Shown here in pieces: positions 4,683 through 7,230 of a stretch of DNA of 7,230 nt. A program made the translations under genes and the position numbers. Under the pieces are notes generated by a model. That model had not been told where the DNA came from. It searched no databases and saw only the letters and a list, made by a program, of their open reading frames with translations. Origin of the DNA: Methanobacteriota archaeon (lineage in GTDB: Archaea > Halobacteriota > Methanomicrobia > Methanomicrobiales > Methanomicrobiaceae); the NCBI GenBank assembly GCA_023396365.1, contig JAEWWL010000061.1, forward strand, positions 1-7,230, in the 5' to 3' direction. The stretch's first letter is position 1. Each line of letters begins with the position of its first letter.

Positions 4683-5579
4683 ATGCATCACATAATATCC
4701 ATCAGGGATTTTGACAGGGATCAGATTGACGCTATGCTGGATAAGGCCCAAAAGATTCAGAGCCTTGGAAGCTACAAGCGTACGCTTGCCGGAAAGCAGG
4801 TCGCACTTCTCTTTTTTGAACCAAGCACAAGAACAAGAATGTCTTTTGCATCAGCTCTTTCGCGTCTTGGCGGAGACGCAATAACCGTTGACAGTGTTGA
4901 GGGAAGCTCTATATCCAAGGGAGAGACTCTTGCCGACACTGTCCGTGTTGTAAGCAGCTATGTCGATGCAATTGTTCTTCGTCATCCAAAGGAGGGCGCG
5001 GCACGCCTGGCATCAGAGTTTGCATCCGTTCCTGTGATAAATGCAGGAGATGGTGCAGGCCAGCATCCGTCCCAGACTCTTCTTGACCTGTATACAATAA
5101 AGGAGAATATGCCCGTTGACGATATCGATGTCGGACTCCTGGGAGATCTTCGGTACGGAAGAACGGCGCACTCCTTATCATACGCACTTTCCAACTACAA
5201 TGTAAGGCTTCATACAATTGCGCCAAAAGGGCTTGAGATTCCGCAGTGGCTTTCAAAGGAGCTTAGAGACAGGGATATGACAATCATTGAGCACAGCAGC
5301 GTTGAGGAGACGATAAACGAGCTTGATGTTCTTTATGCCACAAGAATACAGCGTGAGAGATTCCCTGACTCTGCAAGCTACTCAAGAGTTGCGCACTACT
5401 ACAGAATAACACCTGAGACACTTGAAGATGTCCGCAAAAATCTGATACTTCTGCACCCGCTGCCGCGTGCCGGAGAGATTGACCCCTGTGTTGACGCACT
5501 GCCTTATGCAAAATATTTCAGGCAGGCGGAGAACGGAATTCCTGTAAGGATGGCTATGCTTGAGGATGTGATGCTGTGA
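4683..5579 (+). CDS. pyrB: Aspartate carbamoyltransferase catalytic subunit
   Basis: This enzyme condenses carbamoyl phosphate with L-aspartate to give N-carbamoyl-L-aspartate, the committed step of pyrimidine synthesis, in the cytoplasm. The 298-residue length is normal. Carbamoyl-phosphate site: F-E-P-S-T-R-T-R (45-52). The 80s loop reads S-S-I-S-K-G-E-T-L, with S75 and K79 at the positions of E. coli Ser80 and Lys84. Q-H-P-S-Q (127-131) supplies the His and Gln. The aspartate domain has G-D-L-R-Y-G-R-T-A-H-S (154-164), R-I-Q-R-E-R-F (221-227) and H-P-L-P-R (258-262). All expected active-site residues are present, so it should be functional. The next gene, pyrI, starts inside its stop codon, matching the catalytic-plus-regulatory holoenzyme common in archaea. 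Confidence 0.97.
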   Translation: MHHIISIRDFDRDQIDAMLDKAQKIQSLGSYKRTLAGKQVALLFFEPSTRTRMSFASALSRLGGDAITVDSVEGSSISKGETLADTVRVVSSYVDAIVLRHPKEGAARLASEFASVPVINAGDGAGQHPSQTLLDLYTIKENMPVDDIDVGLLGDLRYGRTAHSLSYALSNYNVRLHTIAPKGLEIPQWLSKELRDRDMTIIEHSSVEETINELDVLYATRIQRERFPDSASYSRVAHYYRITPETLEDVRKNLILLHPLPRAGEIDPCVDALPYAKYFRQAENGIPVRMAMLEDVML

Positions 5580-6061
5580 AGGACAGTAAAAAAAGGCCCG
5601 AAAACGGACTTTTGATAAGCCCGATTCAGAACGGAACCGTAATAGATCATATAAAGGCCGGTGAGGCTTTAACTGTTTTAAGGATTCTTGGAATTACCGG
5701 CTCTACTGAAGAGTCGCTTTCGATTGCAACGAATGTCAAGAGCAGTCTGAACTCTTCAATTAAGGATATTGTAAAAATTTCCAGCAGGGAGCTTTCAAAA
5801 AACGAAGTGAACAGGATTGCACTGGTGTCGCCGAATGCAACGATAAATATTATAAGAAATTACAGGGTCATTGAAAAGGTCGGCGTTGAACTTCCCGAAA
5901 TTTTAACAGGCGTTGTCATGTGCCCGAATCCCGGGTGCATTACAAACTCTGATGAGCCTATTGAGACAAAATTCCATGTCGTTGAAGGAACTCTTCACTG
6001 CCTGTACTGCAACAATATAATTACTCCTGATATGGTTGATATTGTTGAGCTTATTATCTGA
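5576..6061 (+). CDS. pyrI: Aspartate carbamoyltransferase regulatory subunit
   Basis: This non-catalytic chain links catalytic trimers and binds nucleotides (typically CTP and ATP) for allosteric control of pyrimidine synthesis. It has 161 residues. The nucleotide domain has G-T-V-I-D-H-I (20-26), with D24 and H25 at the positions of E. coli Asp19 and His20; K67 and K101 match the positions of Lys60 and Lys94. The C-terminal zinc domain has all four ligands: C116-x4-C121 and C142-x2-C145. The start is GTG at 5576 in a GTGA overlap with the pyrB stop; GAGG (5562-5565) lies 10 nt upstream, so translation is probably coupled and stoichiometric. The N-terminus is about 10 residues longer than in the E. 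coli chain. An A8-TTATA-T8 palindrome ending at 6111 may terminate the operon. Confidence 0.96.
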   Translation: MKDSKKRPENGLLISPIQNGTVIDHIKAGEALTVLRILGITGSTEESLSIATNVKSSLNSSIKDIVKISSRELSKNEVNRIALVSPNATINIIRNYRVIEKVGVELPEILTGVVMCPNPGCITNSDEPIETKFHVVEGTLHCLYCNNIITPDMVDIVELII

Positions 6062-6090
6062 GTAATCTTTTTTAAAAAAATTCTCAAAAC

Positions 6091-6111
6091 AAAAAAAATT
6101 ATATTTTTTTT
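6091..6111 (+). terminator. A8/T8 palindrome after pyrI
   Basis: A8 (6091-6098), TTATA, T8 (6104-6111) can fold and ends in an oligo-T run 50 bp past the pyrI stop. An earlier T6-A7 tract (6068-6080) is also present. Both fit archaeal oligo-T termination. The region is also the 3' end of the convergent coaD-type gene, whose own candidate is T7 read leftwards from A7 at 6265-6271. Confidence 0.4.
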
Positions 6112-6120
6112 GTGCCGGTC

Positions 6121-6280
6121 AATTTTTCAAACAAAAAAAAAATTAAAAATATTTTTTATGGAAAATAATTTTTAATGCAAATAAATTTTTTAAACAAAAA
6201 AATAAATCAAAAAAAATATGAAATTTGATTTTTAACGCAACTCAATTTTAAAGGCAGTTTATTTAAAAAAATATGAATTC
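6121..6280. repeat. Diverged 60-bp direct repeats in the convergent spacer
   Basis: 6121-6180 and 6181-6240 align at a 60-bp period: TATG at 6157-6160 and 6217-6220, then TTTTTAATGCAA (6169-6180) against TTTTTAACGCAA (6229-6240), with A-rich AAACAAAAAAA segments near the start of each. A third, shorter partial copy (CAATTTT to AAAATATGAATT, about 6243-6278) follows with a small deletion. Outside these blocks the match is blurred by A/T tracts. No coding frame is credible here. Confidence 0.45.
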
Positions 6281-6312
6281 CGGCTGGTTTATTCTTCGGA
6301 GTAAAAGATTAT

Positions 6313-6789
6313 TCAAAGATTAAGATTTTCGGAGTTTAAGAGGCAGCCGTGGGTGTCAATCTCCCCTCTCCAGATTCTTGTGCTTGAGATCCATTTTCCG
6401 TCTGCTGCAAGGACGCATGTTATCTGGTGGATATCAACTTTTTTCATGTTTTTTTCCTTTCTTAATTTGTTTATCTCAACAGCTGTCGGAAAAGTCTCCT
6501 CGCTTACAACGATTGCATCAAAATCCTTCTCAAGGGTTGAACCGAATCTGTCGGAAAGCTCTTCGACCTCCCATTTTGTTACGTAATTTTTTGATTTTAA
6601 GTAATCGGTTAAGTCTTTTTTTCTCTTTGCAAAAGGTCTTATGGGATGTGTTTTTCTGTTTGCAAATTTATCGCCCGAAAGTCCTATTGTTACAAGCCCT
6701 GCATCGCCTGCTATTTCAAAGGAGCGCTCCAGCAGTTTTTTGTGCCCGTCATGAAGGGGATCGAATGTACCCCCGACCATTACTTTCAT
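6313..6789 (-). CDS. coaD: Archaeal-type phosphopantetheine adenylyltransferase
   Basis: This enzyme transfers AMP from ATP to 4'-phosphopantetheine, giving dephospho-CoA, the penultimate step of coenzyme A synthesis, in the cytoplasm. It is a 158-residue nucleotidyltransferase of the archaeal PPAT class, which is distant from the bacterial enzyme though often given the same symbol. Residues 5-19 (V-G-G-T-F-D-P-L-H-D-G-H-K-K-L) hold the G-G-T-F-D and H-x-G-H (13-16) motifs. I-S-S-T-R-I (134-139) is the second ATP-binding motif. T-I-G-L-S-G-D (34-40) and A-I-V-V-S-E-E-T (92-99) are typical of the archaeal class. W140 replaces the Arg I would expect after the second motif. The ATG has no good Shine-Dalgarno; a weak TATA-like stretch (about 6820-6830 on the minus strand) suggests a short leader. 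It stands alone, convergent with pyrI. Confidence 0.93.
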   Translation of the reverse strand: MKVMVGGTFDPLHDGHKKLLERSFEIAGDAGLVTIGLSGDKFANRKTHPIRPFAKRKKDLTDYLKSKNYVTKWEVEELSDRFGSTLEKDFDAIVVSEETFPTAVEINKLRKEKNMKKVDIHQITCVLAADGKWISSTRIWRGEIDTHGCLLNSENLNL

Positions 6790-7128
6790 CTGAGTATATC
6801 TCTATGACTGCCTGACTTAATGTATTTTCTTTTAATTGCCAAAGATAAAATCAGGGATTTTTTTTTATTTTTTTTCATCAGTTGATATTAAAAAAAGTTA
6901 TTTTCTTCATCTAAAAATTAAAAAGTTTTTTGATTATCACTTTTTTTTCAATCACCCTTTTTTTCTGATACCCGTCAATTAACCTAAAGAGCTATAGTAA
7001 CGAATAAAAATTAGAAAAAAACTTACGTCATCAGGCCCTCCGCATTGCAGCACCTCATTTAACCTCACTATACCGGAAATCATTAAATCTTAATCTCGTT
7101 TCTAAAAAAAAATTCCTTTTCAGCTATT

Positions 7129-7137
7129 CCTGTCAGG
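7129..7137. promoter_or_regulatory. Small palindrome upstream of the last promoter
   Basis: CCTGTCAGG is a 4-bp inverted repeat around one central base, about 20 bp upstream of the TATA-like box at 7158. Its placement suits an operator, but a match this short can arise by chance. Confidence 0.2.
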
Positions 7138-7157
7138 TTAGCGTACAAAGTTTTTTT

Positions 7158-7167
7158 GAAATATAAG
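7158..7167 (+). promoter_or_regulatory. TATA box of a leaderless-type promoter
   Basis: GAAATATAAG, with its ATATAAG core, ends 18 nt before the ATG at 7186. The centre-to-ATG distance is about 23-24 nt, so transcription should begin at or next to the start codon. There is no Shine-Dalgarno between the box and ATG. Confidence 0.55.
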
Positions 7168-7185
7168 TGCAACCTTAAAAGTACT

Positions 7186-7230
7186 ATGAGCAGTGATACC
7201 CCCGCCCAAAATGCCGCATTCATTGCAGGC
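7186..7230 (+). CDS. Start of an unidentified gene, cut by the window end
   Basis: Fifteen codons are visible (MSSDTPAQNAAFIAG), open to the last base. The start is supported by the well-placed TATA box and by GC-rich third positions (AGC, ACC, CCC, GCC) unlike the spacer. It is too short to assign a family. It is divergent from the coaD-type gene. Confidence 0.55.
   Translation, partial: MSSDTPAQNAAFIAG

Larger units (their letters stand above)
6790..7185. other. Divergent spacer with a GC-richer island
   Basis: No protein-coding frame is credible. The left half (about 6850-6960) is made of T-tracts such as T9-A-T8 (6858-6875), which on the minus strand lie upstream of the coaD-type gene. 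About 6970-7075 is clearly less AT-rich and holds unique sequence, bounded by A/T tracts on both sides. Read leftwards it ends in T7, so a short RNA is conceivable but not shown. The rest belongs to the upstream region of the partial gene at 7186. Confidence 0.5.

Noticed and set aside
7010..7070. Minus-strand C-T-G-A-T-G-A resembling C/D-box RNA elements
   Set aside because: Only one fused C/D-like motif is present; the second box pair and the guide spacing are missing.
1..7141. CTAACCTGA at the left edge and its exact reverse complement TCAGGTTAG at 7133-7141
   Set aside because: A 9-bp match across 7 kb is expected by chance, the left copy is cut by the window edge, and no mobile-element genes lie between.

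Overview
The window looks like a piece of a methanogenic archaeon, most likely of the Methanomicrobiales (Methanoplanus/Methanolacinia-like; an inference from gene types, not a database match). The evidence is archaeal: an archaeal-type phosphopantetheine adenylyltransferase, a pyrB-pyrI pair with the zinc-binding regulatory subunit, archaeal lipoproteins with lipobox cysteines, TATA-like boxes about 25 nt ahead of start codons that lack a Shine-Dalgarno site, and very AT-rich spacers full of oligo-T and oligo-A tracts between genes of moderate GC.

Layout. Positions 1-354 hold no gene. Two genes run leftwards: a lipoprotein built from two copies of one domain (355-984) and a TMEM175/DUF1211-family six-helix membrane protein (1060-1668; its real start is an ATG with a Shine-Dalgarno site, not an upstream TTG). 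A divergent spacer (1669-2202) contains phased T-tracts, a 13-bp tandem repeat array, and then a less AT-rich leader. That leader carries a candidate promoter, a possible 32-codon Phe-rich open frame and a strong hairpin. It leads into a two-gene rightward operon: a 43-residue one-helix protein (2203-2334) overlapping the start of a sodium:solute symporter (2324-3916). A hairpin plus T-run follows.

Next, also rightwards, come a stand-alone Cache-domain lipoprotein (4052-4585) and pyrB-pyrI (4683-6061), the catalytic and regulatory chains of aspartate transcarbamoylase, joined by a GTGA overlap. A repeat-rich AT spacer (6062-6312) separates pyrI from the convergent coaD-type gene (6313-6789, leftwards). 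The right end is a roughly 400-bp spacer and the first 15 codons of an unidentified gene with a leaderless-type promoter.

Functionally this is mostly housekeeping (pyrimidine and CoA synthesis) next to cell-surface and transport genes. The part most worth a second look is the symporter leader: Phe-rich frame, stop codon touching a 13-bp-arm hairpin, and a hairpin arm that could also pair weakly with the Shine-Dalgarno site of the next gene. It resembles a leader-peptide attenuator. A chance pyrimidine tract is the main competing explanation.
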